From the NCBI GenBank assembly GCA_039184335.1, contig JBCDBD010000064.1, positions 1 to 13,425 of the forward strand: a stretch of DNA of 13,425 bases, read 5' to 3'. How positions within the stretch are numbered: the first letter of the stretch is position 1; each line of letters begins with the position of its first letter. Below are positions 6,838 to 13,114 of this stretch, one piece after another. This DNA is from JBCDBD01 sp039184335 (GTDB taxonomy: Bacteria > Bacteroidota > Bacteroidia > Flavobacteriales > Flavobacteriaceae). The notes beneath the pieces were generated by a model, which was not told the DNA's origin, searched no databases, and was given only the letters and a program-made list of their open reading frames with translations. The position numbers and the translations under genes were made by a program.

Positions 6838-7677
6838 ATGGCATATTTAGAGTTAAAAAACATTTGCAAGACCTACGGTGAGGGAAAACAGGCCACAGAA
6901 GTGCTGACCGATATCAACCTAACCATTGACGAAGGAGAGTTTGTGGCCATTGTAGGCTTTACAGGAAGTGGCAAAACCACTTTGGTCAATCTCATCAACG
7001 GGCTTTTGAAACCTACGGACGGGCAAGTGCTGTTCAAAGGAAAACCTGTGGCTGGCACAAGTCACGAAAGAGGGGTCATCTTTCAAAATTATTCCCTTCT
7101 CCCTTGGTTGAATGTTGGTCAAAATGTGGCCATGGCCATTAAGGAAGCCTTTCCAAACGCTAAAAGACAGACCATTAAGAAGATTGTAACCCATTATGTT
7201 GAAATGGTAAACTTGACCCCTGCTATTAACAAAAGGCCCAAGGAGTTGTCAGGTGGTATGCGGCAGCGGGTGGCAGTCGCCAGAGCCTTGGCCATGGATC
7301 CAGAAATGATCATCATGGATGAGCCCCTTGGTGCCCTGGATGCCTTGACCCGGGGAAACCTACAAGATGAAATTCTCAATATCTGGAGCAAAGATAAGCG
7401 CACTGCCCTATTGATTACCAATGACGTCGATGAGGGCATTTATATGGCAGACAGGATCATTCCCCTTAGACCGGGACCTCGAGCCACCCTTGGACCCGAA
7501 TTCAAGATTGATATCGAGCGCCCGAGGGACAAGACAGAATTAAATGACAATCCGGTGTACAAAAAAACGAGAAATGCCATCATTGAATATTTGATGGGTA
7601 TCGGTGAAGAACGGAAATCAGTATCGCAACAGGTATATGAATTGCCAGAATTGAATCCAAAAAGCTTTGTAGCCTAA
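6838..7677 (+). CDS. Nitrate-type ABC transporter ATPase 1 with altered H-loop
   Basis: A 279-residue nucleotide-binding subunit. It has Walker A GFTGSGKTT (40-48), Q-loop Gln83, a canonical signature LSGGM (137-141), Walker B IIMDEP with Asp161 and catalytic Glu162, and the D-loop ALD. The H-loop reads ITNDVDEG: Asn195 replaces the histidine normally found in ITHDVDEA. The protein lacks the C-terminal NrtA-like domain of cyanobacterial NrtC (about 660 residues), so that mode of regulation is absent. It probably pairs with the second ATPase (7698-8525) as a heterodimer under the NrtB permease. It is encoded 12 bases after nrtB. I leave the symbol blank because either NrtC or NrtD could be claimed. 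Confidence 0.92.
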   Translation: MAYLELKNICKTYGEGKQATEVLTDINLTIDEGEFVAIVGFTGSGKTTLVNLINGLLKPTDGQVLFKGKPVAGTSHERGVIFQNYSLLPWLNVGQNVAMAIKEAFPNAKRQTIKKIVTHYVEMVNLTPAINKRPKELSGGMRQRVAVARALAMDPEMIIMDEPLGALDALTRGNLQDEILNIWSKDKRTALLITNDVDEGIYMADRIIPLRPGPRATLGPEFKIDIERPRDKTELNDNPVYKKTRNAIIEYLMGIGEERKSVSQQVYELPELNPKSFVA

Positions 7678-7697
7678 AAACCTTCTAAAACAAAACT

Positions 7698-8525
7698 ATG
7701 GTAGTGGAAGAAATGACAGCGAAAAAATCACATGAAAATGGTATTGCCTACCCTTCAGATGGGGTGATGCTCGATTTACGTGACCTCAAAAAAGTATATC
7801 CGACACCGAAGGGGGATTATGTGGTGCTCGAACACCTCAACCTCCAAATTCTAAAGGAGGAATTTGTGACCATCATTGGCCATTCTGGATGTGGCAAGAC
7901 GACCATGCTATCCATGATTGCTGGCTTGAACCCGATTACAGACGGTAATATTGCCGTTCTGGGCAATCCCGTTAAAGGACCTGGTCCAGACAGGGGGGTC
8001 ATCTTTCAATCCCCTAGCTTGATGCCCTGGATGACCGCTTTGCAAAATGTGCTCTTGGGGGTGAACAGGGTTTTTCCGCATGCCACCAAAACACAACGAA
8101 AAGACATTGCCAAATACTACCTGCACAAGGTTGGCCTTGATGGGGCCTTTGACAAAAGGGCCAATGAACTTTCGCAGGGTATGCAGCAACGGGTAGGCAT
8201 TGCACGCGCCTTTGCTATTAAGCCCAAAGTATTGTTGCTAGATGAGCCTTTTGGTATGCTTGATTCCCTGACACGTGGTGAGCTACAGGACATTCTCATT
8301 GAAATCTGGAACAAGGAAAAAATTACGGCCGTTATGATTACCCACGATGTGGATGAAGCCATCTTTTTGGCTGACCGCGTCGTGATGATGACCAGTGGAC
8401 CCCGCGCAACCATCGGGGATATTCTGAGCATCGATTTCGAACGCCCAAGAACACGAAAGGCTGTTTTGGAACATGACGATTACTACAGCTATCGAAAACA
8501 CTTAATTGACTTTTTAGAACATTAA
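7698..8525 (+). CDS. Nitrate-type ABC transporter ATPase 2 with altered signature motif
   Basis: A 275-residue nucleotide-binding subunit with about 20 extra N-terminal residues; Met6 is an alternative start. It has Walker A GHSGCGKTT (61-69), Q-loop Gln104, Walker B LLLDEP with Asp182 and Glu183, and an intact H-loop histidine, His216, in MITHDVDEA. The signature is LSQGM (158-162), where Gln160 replaces the first glycine of LSGGQ; similar forms occur in NrtD-like ATPases. In the expected heterodimer this signature faces the Walker A/H-loop of ATPase 1, which has its own H-loop change. It is encoded 20 bases after ATPase 1 and 30 bases before the porin gene, so all five genes are probably transcribed together. 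Confidence 0.92.
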   Translation: MVVEEMTAKKSHENGIAYPSDGVMLDLRDLKKVYPTPKGDYVVLEHLNLQILKEEFVTIIGHSGCGKTTMLSMIAGLNPITDGNIAVLGNPVKGPGPDRGVIFQSPSLMPWMTALQNVLLGVNRVFPHATKTQRKDIAKYYLHKVGLDGAFDKRANELSQGMQQRVGIARAFAIKPKVLLLDEPFGMLDSLTRGELQDILIEIWNKEKITAVMITHDVDEAIFLADRVVMMTSGPRATIGDILSIDFERPRTRKAVLEHDDYYSYRKHLIDFLEH

Positions 8526-8555
8526 AACTTACTAACTCAACGAAAACTAAACATT

Positions 8556-9872
8556 ATGAAAAAAGGTTATCTTTTACTTACCCTAGTTATCCTATCGGTT
8601 CAATTAGGTATGGCACAGTTCACATTTGATGGGGAATTCAGGCCTCGGTCTGAATATCGACACGGATTCGGGCAAGTAATCGGGGAAGATCAAGATCCAG
8701 GATATTCCATCAGTACCCGGGCAAGATTGAACGCAAAATATGCAGCCGAGACTTTTGTGGTATACTTAAGTTTGCAGGATGTATTGACCTGGGGTGAGAA
8801 CCGACAGATACGAATTGTGGACGACAACAACTCATTCGCTGTATTTCAGGCTTGGGCCTCTTTGAAATTGGGGGGAGGATTCTCAACAAAACTGGGCCGT
8901 CAGGTCATATCGTATGATGACCAGCGGATTTTTGGCGGTTTGGCCTGGGCACAGCAGGCGCGTAATCATGACGCAGCTTTGTTACAGTACAAAAAAGGAA
9001 AATTCCTTTTTGACCTTGGCTTGGCCTTTAACCAAGATTTTGATTCACAGACCGGAAATGTCAGCGGGTTCACCAATGTCGGCAATGGTTTTACAGAATC
9101 CCCAGGTTTCTTTACCTATAAGACGATGCAATATTTGTACCTCAAGCAAAAATGGGAGAAATTCTCAGGCAGCCTTTTATTCTTGAACAACGGATTTCAA
9201 AACTTTGAAGACCCTGAACGCACTATTGCCGATGGGGTGAGTAATTTACAGACCTTTGGCACACACTTAGAATACAAATCCGGTAGTTTTGACCTTGCTT
9301 TCAACGGATTTCTCCAAACTGGTGAACGGGTGAACGAACTTGAAGTTTCAAGTGCCTACCTTTTGGGCCTCGATTTAGGCTATAAAGTATCTGATAAGGT
9401 AAAGTTGGGCATCGGAACTGAAATCATCAGTGGTGACGATGGGCAAACCGCAGGTGAGACCAGTGCCTTCTTTCCATTGTATGGCACCAACCATAAATTC
9501 AACGGCTATATGGACTACTTCTATGTAGGCAACCACGCCAACTCGGTTGGGCTGTTTGATCTACATGCCAGTGCCAATTTCAAATTGGACAAGACCTCCA
9601 ACCTTTTTGTAAAAGTGTTGAATTTTCAAGGCGAACAGGACACCTCGAGCGGAGAATCGCAATTAGGAAGCGAAATTGATCTGGTCTTTAACAAAAACCT
9701 TAAAGATGGGATGAACCTAAAAATTGGCTACTCCCAATTTTTTACTGGCGATGGCATCTTTGATATTCCACAAGGTTCTATTGGCTCAGATGCCGAGGGA
9801 GACTTCCAAAACTGGGCGTGGGTCATGCTCACCATAAAGCCCAAGTTCTTCACCACGGCCAAACCAGACTGA
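8556..9872 (+). CDS. Alginate-export-family outer membrane beta-barrel (probable porin)
   Basis: A 438-residue outer membrane protein. Residues 1-20 form a signal peptide with likely cleavage after Gly-Met-Ala20. The mature part begins FTFDGEFRPRSEY and is built of alternating hydrophobic and polar beta strands rich in Gly, Tyr, Phe and Asn, with the conserved block near 107-140 (KLGRQVISYDDQRIFGG, then the WAQQARNHDAAL segment) typical of the AlgE-like 'alginate export' family in Bacteroidota. No alginate genes are near. Being last in a nitrate-type uptake operon suggests a channel for the same anion across the outer membrane; that is inference from position. The last strand is followed by a short polar tail (TTAKPD) rather than the terminal aromatic residue common in barrels. 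Nothing resembling a TonB box was seen. Confidence 0.85.
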   Translation: MKKGYLLLTLVILSVQLGMAQFTFDGEFRPRSEYRHGFGQVIGEDQDPGYSISTRARLNAKYAAETFVVYLSLQDVLTWGENRQIRIVDDNNSFAVFQAWASLKLGGGFSTKLGRQVISYDDQRIFGGLAWAQQARNHDAALLQYKKGKFLFDLGLAFNQDFDSQTGNVSGFTNVGNGFTESPGFFTYKTMQYLYLKQKWEKFSGSLLFLNNGFQNFEDPERTIADGVSNLQTFGTHLEYKSGSFDLAFNGFLQTGERVNELEVSSAYLLGLDLGYKVSDKVKLGIGTEIISGDDGQTAGETSAFFPLYGTNHKFNGYMDYFYVGNHANSVGLFDLHASANFKLDKTSNLFVKVLNFQGEQDTSSGESQLGSEIDLVFNKNLKDGMNLKIGYSQFFTGDGIFDIPQGSIGSDAEGDFQNWAWVMLTIKPKFFTTAKPD

Positions 9873-9884
9873 CCATACATACAG

Positions 9885-9986
9885 ACTTTGCTTCGATGGG
9901 CTGTCGCGACTTTGTCGGGGCGGTCCTTCGCTGTTTGCAACTCCCAGACATATGCCTTATGCTGGCTACGCAATTCTAGTTGATCC
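9885..9986. repeat. GC-rich intergenic segment, possible dispersed repeat remnant
   Basis: Between the porin and the response regulator lies a stretch of roughly 60% GC by eye, well above its surroundings. It contains the palindrome GTCGCGAC near 9902 and a short CGAC-TTT-GTCG hairpin. It has no T-tract, so it is not a standard terminator. On the minus strand it stays open from a TTG at 9973, giving RSQHKAYVWELQ and so on, but that frame continues as the antisense of the porin gene. The contrast in composition suggests an inserted or dispersed element; I cannot confirm copies elsewhere. Confidence 0.3.
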
Positions 9987-10021
9987 GGTATTTTTAATCA
10001 CACCCTATTAAATAATTCGGT

Positions 10022-10029
10022 TATTTTTG
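10022..10029 (+). promoter_or_regulatory. Candidate -7 element of the response regulator gene
   Basis: TATTTTTG matches TAnnTTTG exactly but ends only four bases before the ATG at 10034, so the transcript would start at or next to the start codon (leaderless or nearly so). No TTG lies at the usual -33 spacing. It may be chance in an AT-rich stretch. Confidence 0.3.
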
Positions 10030-10033
10030 TAGC

Positions 10034-10720
10034 ATGCAAGATTCGGTACTTCGAAAAACAATCAGCATCGTGTTGGCCGATGACCACTCGCTGGTACGGG
10101 ATGGTATTCGGGCCTTATTGGAAGAGGAAGCCGATCTAGAGGTCATTGGCGAGGTTTCGAATGGTTTTGAAGCCCTTGAGATGATTCGTGAAAAAGCACC
10201 TGACATCTTGATCATTGACATTCGTATGCCTGCATTGGGTGGCATTGAAACCGTTGAGCGGTTAAATACAACCGACGGCTTAAAAACCAGGTGCATCATC
10301 TTGTCAATGCATGATTCAGAGGAATATATATTAAAATCGGTTCAGGCCGGTGCAAGTGGTTATCTCTTAAAGGATACCGATAAAAATGAATTCATCAAGG
10401 CCATTCGCACTGTTCAGGATGGAGGCAAATATTTCAGTGGGGATATTTCAAATGTATTGGTGAACAATTTGCTTCATGCTGATTCAGCTGAAAAAAACAT
10501 CCCCAGAAAGAAAACCAGGGACATCCCCTTTGATCTGACCAACAAAGAACTGCAGGTACTTCAACTGGTATTGGCAGGGCATACTAATAAAGAGATTTCT
10601 GAAAAATTGCAGAACAGCAAGCGCACCATTGAAACGCATCGCTTTAATTTGATGAAAAAGATGCAGGTCAAGAATTTAATGGACCTTTCTAAAAAAGCGC
10701 AAGAGCACGACTTGGTGTAA
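10034..10720 (+). CDS. NarL/FixJ-type response regulator
   Basis: A 228-residue two-component regulator. The receiver domain (residues about 10-128) has acidic Asp16/Asp17, phosphoacceptor Asp62 in IIDIRMP, switch Ser91 in ILSMH and Lys113 in LLKD, so all key residues are present. A linker of about 35 residues leads to a LuxR-type HTH (about 166-222) with LTNKELQVLQLV, HTNKEISEKL and SKRTIETHRFNLMKKM. It should bind DNA as a dimer after phosphorylation. No histidine kinase lies in the window, so it is an orphan here. Its position right after the transporter operon, and the preference of this class for TAC/GTA half-sites, make it a candidate binder of the TACGTA repeats at 351-366 and 4204-4262; that link is inference. 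Met1 suits the usual short lead before the first receiver strand. Confidence 0.93.
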   Translation: MQDSVLRKTISIVLADDHSLVRDGIRALLEEEADLEVIGEVSNGFEALEMIREKAPDILIIDIRMPALGGIETVERLNTTDGLKTRCIILSMHDSEEYILKSVQAGASGYLLKDTDKNEFIKAIRTVQDGGKYFSGDISNVLVNNLLHADSAEKNIPRKKTRDIPFDLTNKELQVLQLVLAGHTNKEISEKLQNSKRTIETHRFNLMKKMQVKNLMDLSKKAQEHDLV

Positions 10721-10737
10721 TTTACGGCACGTATTGC

Positions 10738-10767
10738 TTGTCTTTTGTAAACAGTTGTATGAGTTTG
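10738..10767 (+). promoter_or_regulatory. Weak candidate promoter of the AraC-type gene
   Basis: TTG at 10738-10740 is followed after 19 bases by TGAGTTTG at 10760-10767, one mismatch from TAnnTTTG. The spacing is right for a Bacteroidota promoter, and it would start transcription a few bases before the ATG at 10782. Confidence 0.3.
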
Positions 10768-10781
10768 ACGGTAATTTAGGA

Positions 10782-11186
10782 ATGACATTTTACGAAAAAG
10801 AACTTAAAAGAATCAATGCTACGGTTTATTCAAACCATGAACAAATAGAAACCGTCATTGGTATTCGAAACCATATGGACAACAACTATGGCAATGAATT
10901 GAATTTGGAGTACTTGTCCCGTGTTCGGTTTGTTTCTAAATACCATATGCTACGAATATTCAAAAGGCACTACGGGCTTACACCAAGGCAGTATTTAATA
11001 GACAAACGAATCGAAAAATCGAAAGAACGACTGAAGAATGGAATGTCAGTGACCGAAGCTTGCTTTGCGGTTGGATTTGAAAGTCTAGGTTCGTTCAGTA
11101 CCTTATTCAAAACCAAAACAGGAAAATCACCAAGCAATTATCAAAAAGAGCAATTTTCGAGAAGTATTTTGAATTCTGAATCTTGA
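10782..11186 (+). CDS. Minimal AraC-family DNA-binding protein
   Basis: From the ATG at 10782 the product is 134 residues; an in-frame TTG at 10734 would add 16 residues without family resemblance. Almost the whole protein is the two-HTH AraC/XylS domain: the first HTH near 41-62 (LNLEYLSRVRFVSKYHMLRI), the linking helix with YLIDKRIEKSKERL, and the second HTH near 89-110 (SVTEACFAVGFESLGSFSTL) ending with TGKSPSNYQ. It has no N-terminal ligand-binding domain, unlike the usual 250-300-residue family members, so any signal sensing must come from a partner or from its level. It lies 33 bases before a VOC-protein gene. Stand-alone AraC domains next to VOC genes are a familiar Bacteroidota arrangement, and it probably controls the genes downstream. 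I cannot name its signal. Confidence 0.88.
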   Translation: MTFYEKELKRINATVYSNHEQIETVIGIRNHMDNNYGNELNLEYLSRVRFVSKYHMLRIFKRHYGLTPRQYLIDKRIEKSKERLKNGMSVTEACFAVGFESLGSFSTLFKTKTGKSPSNYQKEQFSRSILNSES

Positions 11187-11219
11187 ATTTTGGAAAAATG
11201 GATTAAAAAAAACCCTGAA

Positions 11220-11615
11220 ATGAAAGTAACATTAATTAGTATTCCTGTTCGAGACCAAGAAAAAGCATTGAAGTTTTATACAGAAAAATTAGGTTTCATC
11301 AAAAAGAAAGATACCCCATTGGAAGGTGGAAATAGATGGTTGACCTTAGTGTCAAAAGAAGCGCAAGATGGCCCAGAATTGCTTTTGGAACCAGCACCCC
11401 TACACTTTGAACCATCTAAAATATATCAAGATGCACTGATGGAAGCTGGAATTCCATATACGCAATTTGATGTGGAAAGTGTTGATATGGAGTATGAACG
11501 ATTAACAACATTGGGAGTAGCATTTAATGTAAAACCCACCAAGATGGGTATTGTTAAGATTGCGGTGTTCAACGACACCTGTGGCAACAACATCCAACTT
11601 GTAGAAATGCTATAA
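11220..11615 (+). CDS. VOC-family (glyoxalase/bleomycin-resistance fold) protein
   Basis: From the ATG at 11220 the product is 131 residues, the usual length for a single VOC protein; the TTG at 11190 would add ten residues before the normal first strand. Two beta-alpha-beta-beta-beta repeats can be seen, residues 1-57 (VTLISIPVRDQEKALKFYTE, then GNRWLTLVS and ELLLEP) and 79-130 (the second helix EYERL, then IAVFNDTCGNNIQLVEM). The family covers glyoxalases, extradiol dioxygenases and drug-binding proteins. The conserved GNRWLTLVS and DTCGNNIQL blocks belong to a common uncharacterised bacterial subgroup whose substrate I do not know. It is likely cytosolic, as no signal peptide is present, and forms an operon with the next gene 15 bases downstream. 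Confidence 0.87.
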   Translation: MKVTLISIPVRDQEKALKFYTEKLGFIKKKDTPLEGGNRWLTLVSKEAQDGPELLLEPAPLHFEPSKIYQDALMEAGIPYTQFDVESVDMEYERLTTLGVAFNVKPTKMGIVKIAVFNDTCGNNIQLVEML

Positions 11616-11630
11616 GAAAAACTACTTAAA

Positions 11631-12182
11631 ATGGGGAGAACAATACCTATATTAGTAATGTTGGGCTTGATAGCCATCAGCTGCACAGACTCAAAAAAAG
11701 CAAAACACAACCTTGCAGAACTAGAAAAGCTGCAAATGGAAAATGACAGCCTAAAAAATACGATAGCGCAAAATAAAAATGCTTTGAACCAAAAAATCAT
11801 CACCTTCCTGACATTTCAAAAAGAAGATGCTGAACAGGCAATGAACTTTTATATTGGGCTGTTTGACAATTCAAAAGTTGTAAGTCTAAAACGTTGGGGA
11901 AAGGAAGGGCCAGGAAAAGAAGGCACAATTATGCAAGCCCTATTTCATTTGAACGGAAAACCGTTTATGTGCAGTGACAGCCCCCCGATACACGATTGGG
12001 ACTTTAGTCCGGCAGTTTCAAACTATGTGGAATGCGAGAACAAAAGTGAACTTGAGCAGTTGTTCGAAAAGCTAGCCGAAAACGGCGAGATTGCAATGCC
12101 TTTGGACAATTATGGTTTTAGCCAAAAGTTTGGTTGGGTCTTTGACCAATTTGGTGTTTCGTGGCAATTAAACCTAAAGTAA
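11631..12182 (+). CDS. PhnB-like VOC protein made as a lipoprotein with coiled-coil spacer
   Basis: A 183-residue protein with an uncommon design. Residues 1-17 form a signal peptide followed by Cys18 (AISC), a likely lipid anchor. Residues about 27-53 are Leu/Glu/Asn/Lys-rich and predicted to be a coiled coil (LAELEKLQMENDSLKN). Residues 55-183 match the PhnB/3-dmu-9_3-mt type VOC domain (KIITFLTF, AMNFYIGLFDNSKV, GTIMQALFHLNG, FMCSDS, the YVECENKSEL helix, and KFGWVFDQFGVSWQLNL near the end). PhnB-like proteins are normally 140-160 residues and cytosolic; here the domain would sit in the periplasm or on the outer membrane. The ligand is unknown. The coupled VOC gene 15 bases upstream suggests a shared function or an old duplication. 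Confidence 0.8.
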   Translation: MGRTIPILVMLGLIAISCTDSKKAKHNLAELEKLQMENDSLKNTIAQNKNALNQKIITFLTFQKEDAEQAMNFYIGLFDNSKVVSLKRWGKEGPGKEGTIMQALFHLNGKPFMCSDSPPIHDWDFSPAVSNYVECENKSELEQLFEKLAENGEIAMPLDNYGFSQKFGWVFDQFGVSWQLNLK

Positions 12183-12214
12183 AACAACGAGCCCTCAAAG
12201 ATAAGCTGTATGTA

Positions 12215-12236
12215 ATGCAGGTCAATATACCTGCAT
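12215..12236. repeat. Perfect inverted repeat (8-base arms)
   Basis: ATGCAGGT (12215-12222) and ACCTGCAT (12229-12236) flank a 6-base loop. No T-tract follows on either strand, so it is a poor intrinsic terminator. It lies 33 bases after the VOC lipoprotein stop and 84 bases before the next gene, and could be an operator or a stabilising 3' hairpin. Confidence 0.55.
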
Positions 12237-12319
12237 AAGAGAACTACATAAAACAACCCTGTATACAATGCCCTAAACCTGCTTACTTGATATAGCCAAG
12301 ATCATTATGCCTATAGCGT

Positions 12320-13009
12320 ATGCAAATACTTTTACTTGGCGCAACTGGAAGAACGGGAAAACTTATTCTGGAAAAAGCCCCCGAAAAGGGTCATGACGTA
12401 AATGCGTTATTCAGAAAATCAGGATGGATCAAACAAAGGGACGGACTGAAGATCTTTGACGGAAACCCGAATGAAAGAACCGACCTGGAAAAAGCAATAT
12501 CAGGTTGTGACGCCATAATAAGCGTGTTGAATATTTCTAGAAAATCAGACTTTCCATGGTCGAGCTTAAAAACACCAAAGACATACCTATCGAATGTTAT
12601 GGCATTATTGGTTTCCATAGCAGAAAAACGGCATATCCAAAGAATTGCCGTTTGTTCAGCCTGGGGTGTTTCAGACACAAAAACTGAGATTCCAAAATGG
12701 TTCAAATGGCTTATTGACAACAGCAATATTGGCATTGCCCACAAAGACCATGAAAGACAGGAGAAAATAATTATGGAATCAAATCGAAACTGGACAATTG
12801 CTCGCCCAGTCGGACTCACCAATTCAAGGCGAAAAGAAAAGATGAGGGAGACCTATGCAAATATACCAAAACCAAGTCTTTTGATCAGTCGGCAGAGCAC
12901 AGCGAACTATCTTATAGAATGTTTAAGCCGGTTCGATTTGGAACTGAAAAAAGTGGTCATCTCAACCCCCCTCCTGCCCTTTCAAAAAAAGCGGCTGTTT
13001 TTGGAATAA
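12320..13009 (+). CDS. NAD(P)-binding atypical short-chain dehydrogenase/NmrA-like protein
   Basis: A 229-residue Rossmann-fold protein of the 'NAD(P)H-binding' atypical SDR group. The dinucleotide motif GATGRTG (residues 7-13) follows the first strand QILLLG. Further family marks are GHDVNALFRK (24-33), the acid-containing strand FDGNPNE, CDAIISVLN (63-71), IQRIAVCSAWGV (106-117) and NWTIARPVGLT (157-167). These proteins reduce small metabolites or quinones or act as redox-sensing regulators; the sequence does not decide which. The expected SDR catalytic Tyr-x-x-x-Lys is not obvious, which is normal for the atypical group. It is separated from the VOC genes by 137 bases with an inverted repeat, so it may be transcribed separately. 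No clear promoter was found. Confidence 0.85.
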   Translation: MQILLLGATGRTGKLILEKAPEKGHDVNALFRKSGWIKQRDGLKIFDGNPNERTDLEKAISGCDAIISVLNISRKSDFPWSSLKTPKTYLSNVMALLVSIAEKRHIQRIAVCSAWGVSDTKTEIPKWFKWLIDNSNIGIAHKDHERQEKIIMESNRNWTIARPVGLTNSRRKEKMRETYANIPKPSLLISRQSTANYLIECLSRFDLELKKVVISTPLLPFQKKRLFLE

Positions 13010-13038
13010 TTTGGGTCGGATCGGTAAATGCGAGCGAT

Positions 13039-13071
13039 ATGACCGCAAATATTAGATCTACACACGGTCAT
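13039..13071. repeat. Short inverted repeat after the last + strand gene
   Basis: ATGACCG (13039-13045) pairs perfectly with CGGTCAT (13065-13071) across 19 bases. With such a wide loop and no T-tract it is a weak terminator candidate; it may be a remnant or chance. Confidence 0.25.
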
Positions 13072-13114
13072 TGAAATGGGTAGCAAAGCACACCAAAATG
13101 CAATGTTGGTTTTT

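Noticed and set aside
10734..10781. AraC-type protein starting at the TTG
   Set aside because: The 16 extra residues have no family resemblance and overlap a candidate promoter; the ATG at 10782 is preferred.
12183..12319. Integron attC-like site between small accessory-type genes
   Set aside because: No matching RYYYAAC and GTTRRRY core pair was found around the dyad, and the genes do not show repeated spacer sequence.
12391..12822. A 143-codon minus-strand open frame inside the Rossmann-protein gene
   Set aside because: It is antisense to a gene with clear NAD(P)-binding motifs and has no recognisable features of its own.
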